DNA from: Butyrivibrio sp. XPD2006
GTDB lineage: Bacteria; Bacillota; Clostridia; Lachnospirales; Lachnospiraceae
DNA: 64,000 nt
Assembly (NCBI RefSeq): GCF_000420865.1
Contig: NZ_ATVT01000003.1
Location: forward strand, 248,001-312,000
Direction of reading: 5' to 3'
In this document: piece by piece, positions 52,133-61,166 of the stretch
Position numbering within the stretch: position 1 is the first letter of the stretch
How the letters are laid out: each line of letters opens with the position of its first letter
The notes under the pieces: model-generated
What the model saw: the letters and a program-made list of their open reading frames with translations, nothing else
What the model was told of the DNA's origin: nothing
The model's database searches: none
Translations under genes and position numbers: made by a program

Positions 52133-52987
52133 ATGTCAGATTTTTTAAAGAACTTTTCACTTGAGGGTAAAGTAGCATGGATCACAGGAGCTTCATATGG
52201 TCTTGGACTCGCATACGCTGTAGCTTATGCAGAGAGCGGAGCTAAGATCGTATTCAACGATATCAATCAGGAGCTTGTTGACAAGGGACTGGCTGAGTAC
52301 GAGAAGAGAGGAATCAAGGCATTTGGTAAGGTTTGTGATGTAACCAAGGAAGACCAGGTTCAGGCTTTTGTTGCAGCTGTTGAGAAGGAAGTGGGAACAA
52401 TCGACATCCTTGTTAACAACGCCGGTATCATTAAGAGAATCCCTATGCACGAGATGAGCGTTGAGCAGTGGAATCAGGTTATTGATGTAGACCTTACAGG
52501 TCCTTTCATCTGCTCCAAGGCAGTTCTTCCTGCAATGATGAAGAAGCGCTCAGGTAAGATCATCAATGCATGTTCTATGATGTCAGAGTTTGGCCGTGAG
52601 ACAGTATCTGCTTATGCAGCTGCTAAGGGCGGACTCAAGATGCTCACAAGAAACATCTGCTCTGAGTATGGTCAGTACAATATCCAGTGCAATGCAATCG
52701 GACCCGGCTACATTGCAACACCTCAGACAGCACCTCTTCGTGAGAAACAGCCTGATGGATCAATGCATCCATTCGACAGATTCATCCGTTCAAAGACACC
52801 TGCACAGAGATGGGGCAGAACAGAGGATCTTATGGGTCTTGCTGTATTCCTTGCTTCTCCTGCATCTGATTTCATCAACGGACAGGTTGTTTACATTGAC
52901 GGCGGTATCTCAGCATACATCGGACAGGATCCCGGAAATCTTGATCCTTCCAAGTTCACAGATATCGACGAGAGCACAGCACAGTAA
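52133..52987 (+). CDS. kduD: 2-deoxy-D-gluconate 3-dehydrogenase, SDR family
   Basis: 284 residues. The NAD-binding TGASYGLGLAYAVAYAESGA, the NNAG segment, and the active site CSMMSEF then YAAAKGG (Ser, Tyr, Lys) are intact. It reduces 2,5-diketo-3-deoxygluconate to 2-keto-3-deoxygluconate. GGAGGG precedes the ATG, 26 bases after kduI. The extra 25-30 residues over a typical KduD (about 253) are at the C-terminus and near residue 205 (REKQPDGSMHPFDR). Confidence 0.93.
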   Translation: MSDFLKNFSLEGKVAWITGASYGLGLAYAVAYAESGAKIVFNDINQELVDKGLAEYEKRGIKAFGKVCDVTKEDQVQAFVAAVEKEVGTIDILVNNAGIIKRIPMHEMSVEQWNQVIDVDLTGPFICSKAVLPAMMKKRSGKIINACSMMSEFGRETVSAYAAAKGGLKMLTRNICSEYGQYNIQCNAIGPGYIATPQTAPLREKQPDGSMHPFDRFIRSKTPAQRWGRTEDLMGLAVFLASPASDFINGQVVYIDGGISAYIGQDPGNLDPSKFTDIDESTAQ

Positions 52988-53018
52988 GTAAATTTTTATA
53001 TAAAGAAAGGCATAAGAA

Positions 53019-53981
53019 ATGGATAAAATTTGTGAAGAACTTTATAAGATCGGTATTGTTCCGGTAATCGCAATTGACGATGCTAAGGATGCAGAGCCTC
53101 TTGCTCAGGCACTCATTAACGGCGGACTTCCCGCTGCAGAGGTTACTTTCCGTACAGCAGCTGCTGAGGAAGCAATCAGGATCATCTCTACCAAATTCCC
53201 TGAGATGATCGTAGGCGCAGGTACAGTTCTTAATGCAGAGCAGGCTGACAGAGCCAAGGCTGCAGGTGCTAAGTTTATTGTAAGCCCCGGCTTTAACAGA
53301 GCTAACGTTGAGTACATTCAGTCAATCGGAGTACCCGTTGTTCCCGGAACAGCTACACCCGGTGAGGTTGAGCAGGCTATCGAGCTTGGACTTGACTGCG
53401 TAAAATTCTTCCCTGCTGAGCAGAATGGCGGTATTGCCAAGATCAAGGCTATGGCAGCTCCATACACCAAGATGCACTTTATGCCTACAGGCGGTGTTAA
53501 CAAGAACAACTTAAATGATTACCTCAGCTTCAACAAGGTATTCTGCTGCGGCGGAAGCTGGATGGTTAAAAAGGATCTTATCTCAGCAGGCAAGTTCGAT
53601 GAGATTGAGGCAATGACAAGAGATGCTGTAAATGCAATGCTCGGCTTTAAACTTAAGCACATCGGTATCAATCAGGATAGTGCAGAGGCTGCAGAGGCTG
53701 TTGCAGACAAGTTTGATACACTCTTTGGCCTTACCAAGAAGGTTGGCAATTCTTCAGTATTTGCCGGATCAGCAGTAGAGGTTATGAAGTCAAAAGGACG
53801 CGGAACATGCGGACATATCGCTATCGGATGCAATAACATCGACAGAGCTGTTTATCATCTTGGAAGACAGGGCGTTAAGTTTGATGAGACATCTTTCTCA
53901 TACGATGCTGATAACCATCTTAAGGTTGCATATCTTGCTGACGATTTCGGCGGATTTGCAGTTCACCTTGGGCTTAATTAA
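53019..53981 (+). CDS. eda: KDPG aldolase fused to a VOC-like domain
   Basis: 320 residues. Residues 1-205 are an Eda aldolase: GIVPVIAIDD, AEVTFRTAAAEEAI (Glu near 43), GAGTVLNAEQAD, IVSPGFN, DCVKFFPAE with the Schiff-base Lys near 129, and MPTGGV. It splits 2-keto-3-deoxy-6-phosphogluconate into pyruvate and glyceraldehyde-3-phosphate. About 110 further residues (FKLKHIGINQDSAEAAEAVA to FGGFAVHLGL) look like a glyoxalase/VOC-type module and are not needed for aldolase activity. Such fusions exist in Clostridia, but the role of the extra part is not known to me. AAAGGC precedes the ATG. Confidence 0.9.
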   Translation: MDKICEELYKIGIVPVIAIDDAKDAEPLAQALINGGLPAAEVTFRTAAAEEAIRIISTKFPEMIVGAGTVLNAEQADRAKAAGAKFIVSPGFNRANVEYIQSIGVPVVPGTATPGEVEQAIELGLDCVKFFPAEQNGGIAKIKAMAAPYTKMHFMPTGGVNKNNLNDYLSFNKVFCCGGSWMVKKDLISAGKFDEIEAMTRDAVNAMLGFKLKHIGINQDSAEAAEAVADKFDTLFGLTKKVGNSSVFAGSAVEVMKSKGRGTCGHIAIGCNNIDRAVYHLGRQGVKFDETSFSYDADNHLKVAYLADDFGGFAVHLGLN

Positions 53982-54004
53982 TTTAAATATCGGAGGACAA
54001 TATA

Positions 54005-55030
54005 ATGGCAAAGAAAGTTGTTACATTTGGTGAGATCATGCTGCGTCTGCAGCCTGATAATTATTTGAGATTTGTTCAGGTTGATCACCTGGAGGCTACA
54101 TTTGGTGGCGGAGAGGCAAACGTATCCGTTTCTCTTGCAAATTACGGACTGGATTCAGTTTATGTAACCAAGCTTCCTAAGCACGAGATTGGACAGGCTG
54201 CTGTTAACTCTCTTAGAAAGTACGGCGTTGACACTTCCAAGATCACAAGAGGTGGCGACAGAGTAGGTATCTACTTCAACGAGAAGGGTGCTTCACAGAG
54301 AGGTTCAAAGTGCATCTACGACAGAGCACATTCAGCTATTGCTGAGGCTGTTCCTGCAGACTTCAACTGGGATGAGATCTTTGACGGCGCTGAGTGGTTC
54401 CACTTCACAGGTATCACTCCCGCTGTAAGCGACAGCCTTGCAGCTATCACTCTTGAGGCTTGCAAAAAGGCTAAGGAGCATGGCCTTACAGTATCCTGCG
54501 ACCTTAACTACAGAGGCAAGCTCTGGAGCAAAGAGAAGGCAGGCAAGGTTATGGGCGAGCTCTGCCAGTATGTTGATGTATGTATCGCTAACGAAGAGGA
54601 TGCAAACGATGTATTCGGTATCGCAGCTTCTTCAACAGATGTTACAACAGGTAAGCTCAACAGAGAGGGCTACATTGAGGTTGCACAAAAGCTCACAGAG
54701 AGATTCGGCTTCAAGAAGGTTGCCATCACACTTCGTGAGTCTATCTCAGCTAACGACAACAACTGGAGCGCAATGCTCTACACTGACGGACAGGCTTACT
54801 TCTCCAAGAAGTATGCTCTTCACATTGTTGACCGTGTAGGCGGCGGAGATTCATTTGGCGGCGGACTTATCTACAGCTGCGTAAACGGCTTCGGACCTCA
54901 GGAGACAATCGAATTTGCTGTAGCTGCTTCAGCTCTTAAGCACTCCATCGAGGGAGATTTCAACCTTGTTACTGTTGATGAGGTTAACAAGCTTGCAGGC
55001 GGAGACGGTTCAGGACGTATCCAGAGATAA
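54005..55030 (+). CDS. kdgK: 2-keto-3-deoxygluconate kinase, PfkB family
   Basis: 341 residues. GGGEANVSVSLANYG near 35 binds the substrate and VDRVGGGDSFGGGLIYS near 280 is the PfkB ATP signature with catalytic Asp. It phosphorylates 2-keto-3-deoxygluconate, giving the substrate of the aldolase encoded upstream. GGAGGA precedes the ATG, 23 bases after eda. Last gene of the uronate operon, closed by a terminator at 55060. Confidence 0.93.
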   Translation: MAKKVVTFGEIMLRLQPDNYLRFVQVDHLEATFGGGEANVSVSLANYGLDSVYVTKLPKHEIGQAAVNSLRKYGVDTSKITRGGDRVGIYFNEKGASQRGSKCIYDRAHSAIAEAVPADFNWDEIFDGAEWFHFTGITPAVSDSLAAITLEACKKAKEHGLTVSCDLNYRGKLWSKEKAGKVMGELCQYVDVCIANEEDANDVFGIAASSTDVTTGKLNREGYIEVAQKLTERFGFKKVAITLRESISANDNNWSAMLYTDGQAYFSKKYALHIVDRVGGGDSFGGGLIYSCVNGFGPQETIEFAVAASALKHSIEGDFNLVTVDEVNKLAGGDGSGRIQR

Positions 55031-55059
55031 TTTGAATAAAGATAAAAAAAGTATTAAAA

Positions 55060-55096
55060 AGCGTCACCTGTTATTCACAGGATGGCGCTTTTTTGT
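55060..55096 (+). terminator. Intrinsic terminator of the kdu operon
   Basis: AGCGTCACCTGT pairs with ACAGGATGGCGCT (one bulge, one G-T pair) around TATTC, followed by TTTTTTG. The promoter of the next gene overlaps its 3' half. Confidence 0.85.
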
Positions 55097-55101
55097 ATAA
55101 T
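55074..55101 (+). promoter_or_regulatory. Promoter nested in the kdu terminator
   Basis: TTCACA (55074-55079) and a perfect TATAAT (55096-55101) are 16 bases apart. The -35 lies in the loop and 3' arm of the terminator and the -10 directly follows its T-run. Predicted start near 55108, 23 bases before the HD-GYP ATG. Confidence 0.65.
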
Positions 55102-55130
55102 TTAAGATGCAGAAGAATGCGAGGTTTTTT

Positions 55131-56387
55131 ATGAAGCTGGACAAGACCACTGAGACATTGCTGATCTTTATGGCGGCATTCGTCATTCTGTTTACGGCCT
55201 ATTTTGTAGACAGAGTATGTGCGGATAATAATGTTTCATCTGAGTACACCATCGATATGACCCTTACGGGAGCAAGGCTGTCGGATGGGGTCTATGCAAC
55301 TGTGGCCAAATCAGGCGAGGGAAAGGCCAGAAATCATTACTTCGCGCAATTTGATTTTTCTATCCAGAATAATGGAAATATCGGAATAAGTAACTGGACA
55401 GCCACAATAGATGTGCCAAAAGGAACGGAATTATCTAATTTCTGGGGAGTTGAGGCGGATATCGAAGGCGATAAGCTTGTATTTACCCCTGAATTCTACA
55501 ATCTCTCTTTTTCCAAAAACGACAAGCTGGATTTTGGGGTAGTACTTAATACCGGAGAATCATTTTATCCGTCAAAGATAAACTTTAGAGGATACAAAAC
55601 AGGCAGAAACGGCAACGTATTTACAAATATTATCTTCGTTGCATTTATTATATGGGCAGCACTCTTTGTGGGATTTTTTGTTACAAGATTTAATCTTAAG
55701 AACTATCGTGAGAAGCAAAAGAATGACGTGAGGGTTATTCTTCAGTCCATGAATACATTCATAAGTTTCATAGATGCAAAGGACCCTTACACCAGAGGTC
55801 ACTCAAGAAGAGTAGCCATGTATGCTGCGGAGATAGCAAAGAGAATGCGCCTTACGGAGGACGAAGTACAGAACGTATATTACGCGGGGCTTTTACATGA
55901 TGCAGGTAAGATCAGCGTTCCGGATGCTGTACTCAACAAGCCCGGCAGACTCTCTGACGAAGAGAGGAAGCAGATACAGGATCATACAGTGGCCGGAGGA
56001 AAAATGTTAAAACAGATGACCTCGTTGCGCGGTATCAGAGAAACAGCCCTTTATCATCACGAGAGATATGACGGTGATGGCTATCCGGAAGGACTTAAGG
56101 GTGAGAGTATTCCGCTCTACGCAAGGATTGTAGGTGTTGCCGACTCCTATGATGCCATGTCCAGTAACAGAGTGTACAGAAGACATCTCAACAAGGATGA
56201 AATAATAGAAGAGATACAAAAGGGTTCAGGCACTCAATTTGATCCCAATATCGTTCCGTATATGGTCGATATGATCAATGACGGCTATGTTAATGTAGTA
56301 AAGATGGAGACAGCCGAAAACGACTCGGGAGAAAATAACTTCCACCTCACTGAGGACGATATCCCGGGTGTATACATGGGATTCTGA
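55131..56387 (+). CDS. HD-GYP c-di-GMP phosphodiesterase with extracytoplasmic CBM2-like domain
   Basis: 418 residues. An N-terminal helix (about 10-28), an exported domain (about 35-160) with FDFSIQNNGNIGISNWTATI then DVPKGTELSNFWGVEADIEG, a pattern like a family-2 carbohydrate-binding module, and a second helix (about 170-190). The cytoplasmic HD-GYP domain is intact: GHSRRVAMYAAEIA, LLHDAGKISVP, and HHERYDGDGYP. It should cleave c-di-GMP, perhaps in response to a polysaccharide or sugar outside. The ATG at 55131 has GAGG six bases upstream; an ATG 24 bases earlier is less likely. The location next to the uronate operon and the diguanylate cyclases in the window support a link between sugar sensing and c-di-GMP. 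Confidence 0.85.
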   Translation: MKLDKTTETLLIFMAAFVILFTAYFVDRVCADNNVSSEYTIDMTLTGARLSDGVYATVAKSGEGKARNHYFAQFDFSIQNNGNIGISNWTATIDVPKGTELSNFWGVEADIEGDKLVFTPEFYNLSFSKNDKLDFGVVLNTGESFYPSKINFRGYKTGRNGNVFTNIIFVAFIIWAALFVGFFVTRFNLKNYREKQKNDVRVILQSMNTFISFIDAKDPYTRGHSRRVAMYAAEIAKRMRLTEDEVQNVYYAGLLHDAGKISVPDAVLNKPGRLSDEERKQIQDHTVAGGKMLKQMTSLRGIRETALYHHERYDGDGYPEGLKGESIPLYARIVGVADSYDAMSSNRVYRRHLNKDEIIEEIQKGSGTQFDPNIVPYMVDMINDGYVNVVKMETAENDSGENNFHLTEDDIPGVYMGF

Positions 56388-56393
56388 GGCGCC

Positions 56394-57887
56394 TTAGCGG
56401 CCGTATAAGTGTCCGTCAAACTCCTTAAAGTAAGTCTCCTCGACTTTTTTCATGAAGACTGTCAGGTCATCATCTCCGAAGCATAGCTGGAAGCGTACCG
56501 ATCCGACGGATTCTCCGATGAGATGAAATCTGATGTAGAGGATGTTCTTTCTGAGCCAGACACCGCCTGCAGTGTAGGCACAGTCATAGACAGGGAATAT
56601 TCCCTCTGCCATATCTTCTATACCAAAGTTAAGCTTCAGGGCATTCTCCGGAAGGGAGGATGCCTTGTTTTTGTCTGTGTATCTGAAGACAAGAAATGAA
56701 GGACCGGTTTCTGATATATTGACCTCCAGGCTTTCAAAGCCCTGAGGATTATCGTTTAGCTTGTAAATGCGATTGTATGAGCTAAAATCGGCACTGTGAT
56801 CTGCATAAGTTTTAGTATGACCGTAGTTTTCCGGGAGCCTTGGCGGAGCAATCCTGAGGCTGTCTGCATATGCCAAAAGCTCACCGTAAGCTCTTTTACC
56901 ATCTTCTGAAACATGATCTGCGCCAAGAAGATTTTCGTACAGAGCATCGTAGATCACCTGATTTCCGCCTGCCATTCCCTGGGTATCTGCGGTGGTTACG
57001 ATCAGCATATTCTCCGAAGGCAGGCTTATTCCGAGCTGTCCGCCCATTCCGTAGAGAACAAAGCCTCCCTTTTCATTCTGCCAGATCTGCATGCCGTACC
57101 CTTGAGCTTCACTGGGAAGAGGTGCTGTGGGCAGTGTGTCGCTGAGATTTGACGTGGCTTCTTCAACAAATTCTTTTGGTAAAAGAGATCTCGTAACGCC
57201 GTCATTACATGTAATTGTCCCGCCTTTTTGGAGCAGGTACAGGATTTTCAAAAAGTCCGCCGGAGTTGCCATAAGGCCGCTTCCGCCCATGGATACTCCA
57301 AAAGGATCTTTTACCATATATGAATCCTTGCTGAAATCCATATAGTCAAATGCCTTGAGCTTCAGATAATCAAGCATGGGCATGCCTGAGAGCTTCTCTG
57401 CCAGAGCGCACAGAGTGTGGGCCGCGGAGGTGTCATAGTGGAAGATTGTACCGGGCTTATGTGTGGGAGCCACCTTAAAAAAGCTCTCGACCCAGTCGGA
57501 TTTCATATCGACCTTGTAAGTTGTTGAAGCGTGGCATGTTCTCATCTGCAGCATGTTTCTGATGGTGGTCTGTCTGATCCATGGATGAGTGTTATCATCA
57601 ACATATTCAGGAAAATGCACGGTTATGGGATCGTCAAAGGAAAGCTTGCCCTCATCTGAGAGCAGCGCTATTGCCATGGCGGTAATACTCTTACTTACGG
57701 AAAAGAGTCTGTGCAGAGTATCAGCAGTATAAGGCGCATAGTATTTTTCAAAGATGAGTTTATCGTCCTTCATGATGAGAAGACTGTGCATCGGAACTTC
57801 TTTTTTATTCAGTTTTTCAAGAACTGTTTTTATGGCACCTGACGGGATGCCGACGTTTTCGGGAATGTCTCTTTCAAAAGTGAACAT
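56394..57887 (-). CDS. Beta-lactamase-family serine hydrolase
   Basis: 497 residues of the class C/esterase type. SVSK (Ser63, Lys66) is the SxxK motif and HYDTSA (Tyr151) stands for the YxN loop, with Thr instead of Asn. About residues 300-497 form a beta-rich tail unlike beta-lactamases. There is no signal peptide, so it is cytoplasmic and more probably an esterase or peptidase than a resistance enzyme. The ATG at 57887 has CGGAG eight bases upstream; an upstream ATG 69 bases earlier lacks one. Convergent with the HD-GYP gene, stops six bases apart. Confidence 0.82.
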   Translation of the reverse strand: MFTFERDIPENVGIPSGAIKTVLEKLNKKEVPMHSLLIMKDDKLIFEKYYAPYTADTLHRLFSVSKSITAMAIALLSDEGKLSFDDPITVHFPEYVDDNTHPWIRQTTIRNMLQMRTCHASTTYKVDMKSDWVESFFKVAPTHKPGTIFHYDTSAAHTLCALAEKLSGMPMLDYLKLKAFDYMDFSKDSYMVKDPFGVSMGGSGLMATPADFLKILYLLQKGGTITCNDGVTRSLLPKEFVEEATSNLSDTLPTAPLPSEAQGYGMQIWQNEKGGFVLYGMGGQLGISLPSENMLIVTTADTQGMAGGNQVIYDALYENLLGADHVSEDGKRAYGELLAYADSLRIAPPRLPENYGHTKTYADHSADFSSYNRIYKLNDNPQGFESLEVNISETGPSFLVFRYTDKNKASSLPENALKLNFGIEDMAEGIFPVYDCAYTAGGVWLRKNILYIRFHLIGESVGSVRFQLCFGDDDLTVFMKKVEETYFKEFDGHLYGR

Positions 57888-58006
57888 AAGGTTTTCTCCG
57901 TGTAAATTTACTAAAATTAGTATATCATAACACGGTATGTTTTCTTGAAAGAACATGCTTTGTGGGTTATAATCATATATTAGTTAGAAAATAAAGTGAG
58001 GTTTAT

Positions 58007-58408
58007 ATGTCGTCTATTATCCAGAACAATCAGGTTTTTAATAATGAAGTGCCCTTCTGCAGGGTATACAGTGTTGAGAGCAAGAAACAGCTGGAGGAGA
58101 GGTTCCTTGCACACCGTATATCATACTTCATTGAATGGCAGGATAAATCAATTCTGCAGAGACTCTTTGACAGAAAGGGCAGCAAGATAGTCTGCACATT
58201 CAAGATCAATAAGGGAGACCTTTTAAAGGCTAAAGAGCTTTCTCAGGGAATAGAAGGTATCAAGTACAAAGATTATGGCGAGCTCAAGAATACAGAGCGT
58301 ATCCGCAGACGCAGTGAGGCAGTCAAGGACGAGAGCACAGGGCTTGAGATGCCTGAGCTTAAGTTTGAGAATAAGATAGGCAGTACTGAAGATAACAAGG
58401 AACTTTGA
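58007..58408 (+). CDS. Small protein of unknown function
   Basis: 133 residues, basic, no membrane segment. The first half (CRVYSVESKKQLEERFLAHR, then ISYFIEWQD) follows a beta-alpha-beta pattern reminiscent of DUF2007-type domains, but I cannot assign it. The second half is charged and probably helical or disordered. GTGAGG precedes the ATG. It lies 53 bases before the rRNA methyltransferase gene. Confidence 0.6.
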   Translation: MSSIIQNNQVFNNEVPFCRVYSVESKKQLEERFLAHRISYFIEWQDKSILQRLFDRKGSKIVCTFKINKGDLLKAKELSQGIEGIKYKDYGELKNTERIRRRSEAVKDESTGLEMPELKFENKIGSTEDNKEL

Positions 58409-58461
58409 GATAGGGCAGGGGATGAATGTCTCCTGCTTGTTTTATGTGCTGAGGAGAACTT

Positions 58462-59691
58462 ATGGCAGAGAAAAAGAATTCAGTAAAAAAGACAGTTGGC
58501 AAAAGGACAGTTAGTGCGAAAAATGCAAGTCCCAAAATGGATGCAACAAAAAGCCGTTGTCCGGTGTTTAAAAAGTGTGGGGCTTGTCAGATGATCGACA
58601 CACCTTATGAATCTCAGCTTCGCAAAAAGCATGCACATGTGGCTGAGCTTTTAAAACCATACTGTAAGGTTGAGTCGTTCATAGGCATGGAGAGCCCTGA
58701 ACACTACAGATGCAAGGTTCATGCGGTTTTTGATCATGACAGAAAGGGCAATCCGGTAACAGGTATATACAGAGAGGGAAGTCATGAGGTAGTTCCGGTT
58801 GACAGCTGTCTTTTGGAGAATCAGAAGGCTGATGCCATCATTGCAACCATCAGAGGAATGCTTAAATCCTTTAAGATTAAGACCTATGATGAAGACAACG
58901 GCTACGGACTTCTTCGCCACGTGCTTATTAGGATAGGCAAGAACACAGGAGAGATCATGGTTGTACTCGTAACGGTATCACCTGTTTTCCCGTCCAAGAA
59001 CAATTTTGTTAAGGCTTTGAGAAAAGAGCATCCGGAGATCACCACAATTGTTCTTAACGTCAATGACAAGCAGACCAGCATGATCCTTGGAGATAAGGAG
59101 AAGCCTATATACGGCCCCGGCTTTATCTATGACATTTGCTGCGGAATGAAGTTTAAGATTTCACCCAAGTCTTTTTACCAGGTAAATCCTGTTCAGCAGG
59201 AGGTGCTGTACAAGACTGCAATTGACATGGCCGACCTGTCCGGTGACGAGATCGCAATGGACTGCTACAGCGGAGTTGGAACCATCGGACTTATCGCAAG
59301 TCCTCATGTTAAAGAGGTCATCAGTGTAGAACTCAACAAGGACGCGGTCAAGGACGCAATCCTCAACGCCAGGATCAATGAGGTGAAAAACATTACTTTC
59401 TATCAGAATGATGCCACAGCCTTTATGCAGCAGATGGCAGACTCAGGAGATAAGGTCGATCTTGTGTTCATGGATCCTCCAAGATCAGGCTCAACACCTG
59501 AATTTATCAGGTCACTGATAAGTCTTGCGCCACGGAAGGTAGTGTACATATCCTGTAGTCCTGACTCTCTTGCCAATGACTTAAAGCTCATTACAAAGGG
59601 AGGCTACAAGGTAAAAAGAGCTGTTCCCGTGGATATGTTCCCCTTCACAAGAGGATCGGAAGTAGTATGTCTTTTGACAAAGGAAGGTTAG
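58462..59691 (+). CDS. 23S rRNA (uracil-5-)-methyltransferase, RlmD/TrmA family
   Basis: 409 residues. A Lys-rich leader is followed by an iron-sulphur motif with Cys33, Cys39, Cys42 and probably Cys116. The methyltransferase domain has QVNPVQQEVLY, DCYSGVGTIGL (SAM site), FMDPPRSGSTPEF, and VYISCSPDSLAND with the nucleophile Cys near 365. It adds a methyl group to a uracil in 23S rRNA (or tRNA in the TrmA branch; the exact target is not decided). TRAM-like N-terminal domain is absent. GAGGAGA precedes the ATG. Confidence 0.88.
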   Translation: MAEKKNSVKKTVGKRTVSAKNASPKMDATKSRCPVFKKCGACQMIDTPYESQLRKKHAHVAELLKPYCKVESFIGMESPEHYRCKVHAVFDHDRKGNPVTGIYREGSHEVVPVDSCLLENQKADAIIATIRGMLKSFKIKTYDEDNGYGLLRHVLIRIGKNTGEIMVVLVTVSPVFPSKNNFVKALRKEHPEITTIVLNVNDKQTSMILGDKEKPIYGPGFIYDICCGMKFKISPKSFYQVNPVQQEVLYKTAIDMADLSGDEIAMDCYSGVGTIGLIASPHVKEVISVELNKDAVKDAILNARINEVKNITFYQNDATAFMQQMADSGDKVDLVFMDPPRSGSTPEFIRSLISLAPRKVVYISCSPDSLANDLKLITKGGYKVKRAVPVDMFPFTRGSEVVCLLTKEG

Positions 59692-59695
59692 TTTT

Positions 59696-59785
59696 TTGGA
59701 CGGTAACAGAAAATCTTTTTTGGTAATAATTTTGATAGCACTCGTTATGACAGCTTGTATAATTGTATACCTTGAAACTTTTTGA
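59696..59785 (+). CDS. Putative 29-residue single-helix membrane peptide
   Basis: The frame starting TTG at 59696 reads MDGNRKSFLVIILIALVMTA then CIIVYLETF and a stop. GGAAGG lies eight bases before the TTG and overlaps the methyltransferase gene's end. A short basic head, one membrane helix and a short tail are what small membrane proteins look like. Nothing else supports it. A TATAAT at 59758 within it may belong to the promoter of the aminotransferase gene. Confidence 0.4.
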   Translation: MDGNRKSFLVIILIALVMTACIIVYLETF

Positions 59786-59850
59786 AGTCTGAGGTATATT
59801 CTTTAGAAGATATTAGTGATTTAACGTGGTGAAATTGAGAGGAGAGAGAA

Positions 59851-61164
59851 ATGTCCCAGACTCAAGGCTGTACAAAAAAGTATGTTGAGATGAACAAACA
59901 GGAGCTCGAGCAGGAGATTGTTAAGCTCAAGGCCGAGTACAAAAAATATCAGGAGATGGAACTGTCCCTGAATATGGCAAGGGGTAAGCCATGCAGAGAA
60001 CAGCTTGATCTTTCCATGGGTATGATGGATGCGCTGAACTCAGAGGCCGATCTTTCATGTGAGGATGGAACAGATTGTCGTAACTACGGTGTTCTTGACG
60101 GTATCCATGAGGCTAAGGTCCTTATAGGTGCCATGATGGAGAATAAACCTGAGAACATCATTATTTATGGTAACTCTTCACTTAATGTAATGTATGATAC
60201 CGTATCAAGAGCATACACACATGGCGTAATGGGCAATACTCCATGGTGCAAGCTTGATAAGGTTAAGTTCCTTTGCCCTTCACCGGGATATGACAGACAC
60301 TTTGCCATTACTGAGTATTTTGGTATCGAGATGATCCCTGTCAAGATGACACCTACAGGTCCTGATATGGACGAGGTAGAGAGACTTGTGTCAGCAGATG
60401 AATCCATAAAGGGAATCTGGTGCACACCCAAGTATTCCAATCCTCAGGGATATTCATATTCAGATGAGACTGTAAGACGTTTTGCACGTCTTCGTCCCGC
60501 TGCAAGAGACTTCCGTATATTCTGGGACAATGCGTACGGAGTTCACCACCTCTATGACGATGATCAGGATTATCTTATCGAGATCCTGGAAGAGTGTAAG
60601 AGAGCAGGAAGCCCTGATATGGTATACAAGTTCTCATCAACTTCCAAGATCACTTTCCCGGGTAGCGGAATTGCTGCCATTGCCACATCCCTCAACAACT
60701 TAGAGGAGATCAAGGCTCAGCTCAACTATCAGACCATCGGACATGACAAGGTTAATCAGCTTCGTCACGTAAGATTCTTTAACGGAGATATAAATAACCT
60801 CAAGGAGCACATGAGAAAGCATGCAGCCATCATAAGACCCAAGTTTGAGGCTGTTCTTGAAATATTAGACAGAGAGCTTACTCCCTGCGGAGTCGGTGAG
60901 TGGACCAAACCAAAGGGCGGATATTTCATCAGCTTTGATGCTCCTGAAGGATGTGCCAAGGCTACTGTTGATAGAGCCAAGAAGGCCGGCGTTACCATGA
61001 CCGGAGCCGGTGCTACATATCCATACCACAAGGATCCACACGATTCAAATATCCGTATTGCTCCGACACTTCCAAGCTTACCGGATCTTAAGCTCGCTAT
61101 GGAGATTTTTACAGTATGTGTAAGACTTACAGCTGCTGAAAGACTTCTGAAGGAGATGGATTAA
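59851..61164 (+). CDS. Class I/II aminotransferase, aspartate aminotransferase Ic-like
   Basis: 437 residues. ELSLNMARGKPCREQLDLSM is the N-terminal signature, CTPKYSNPQGYS the N-P loop, IFWDNAYGVHHL the Asp, and YKFSSTSKITFPGSGIAA contains the PLP Lys. It resembles the PF12897 aspartate aminotransferase type (group Ic) rather than MocR regulators, as there is no GntR helix-turn-helix. It would move an amino group between aspartate and 2-oxoglutarate. GAGGAGAG precedes the ATG. Co-directional with feoAB, two bases apart. Confidence 0.85.
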   Translation: MSQTQGCTKKYVEMNKQELEQEIVKLKAEYKKYQEMELSLNMARGKPCREQLDLSMGMMDALNSEADLSCEDGTDCRNYGVLDGIHEAKVLIGAMMENKPENIIIYGNSSLNVMYDTVSRAYTHGVMGNTPWCKLDKVKFLCPSPGYDRHFAITEYFGIEMIPVKMTPTGPDMDEVERLVSADESIKGIWCTPKYSNPQGYSYSDETVRRFARLRPAARDFRIFWDNAYGVHHLYDDDQDYLIEILEECKRAGSPDMVYKFSSTSKITFPGSGIAAIATSLNNLEEIKAQLNYQTIGHDKVNQLRHVRFFNGDINNLKEHMRKHAAIIRPKFEAVLEILDRELTPCGVGEWTKPKGGYFISFDAPEGCAKATVDRAKKAGVTMTGAGATYPYHKDPHDSNIRIAPTLPSLPDLKLAMEIFTVCVRLTAAERLLKEMD

Positions 61165-61166
61165 TA

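Noticed and set aside
56394..57887. Serine hydrolase considered as a resistance beta-lactamase
   Set aside because: No signal peptide, a YDT in place of YxN and a long unrelated C-terminal domain; a cytoplasmic esterase-type enzyme fits better.
59732..59763. TTGATA...TATAAT as aminotransferase promoter
   Set aside because: Spacer is 20 bases, too long for a standard sigma-A promoter; only the TATAAT stands out, so it was not listed as a separate feature.
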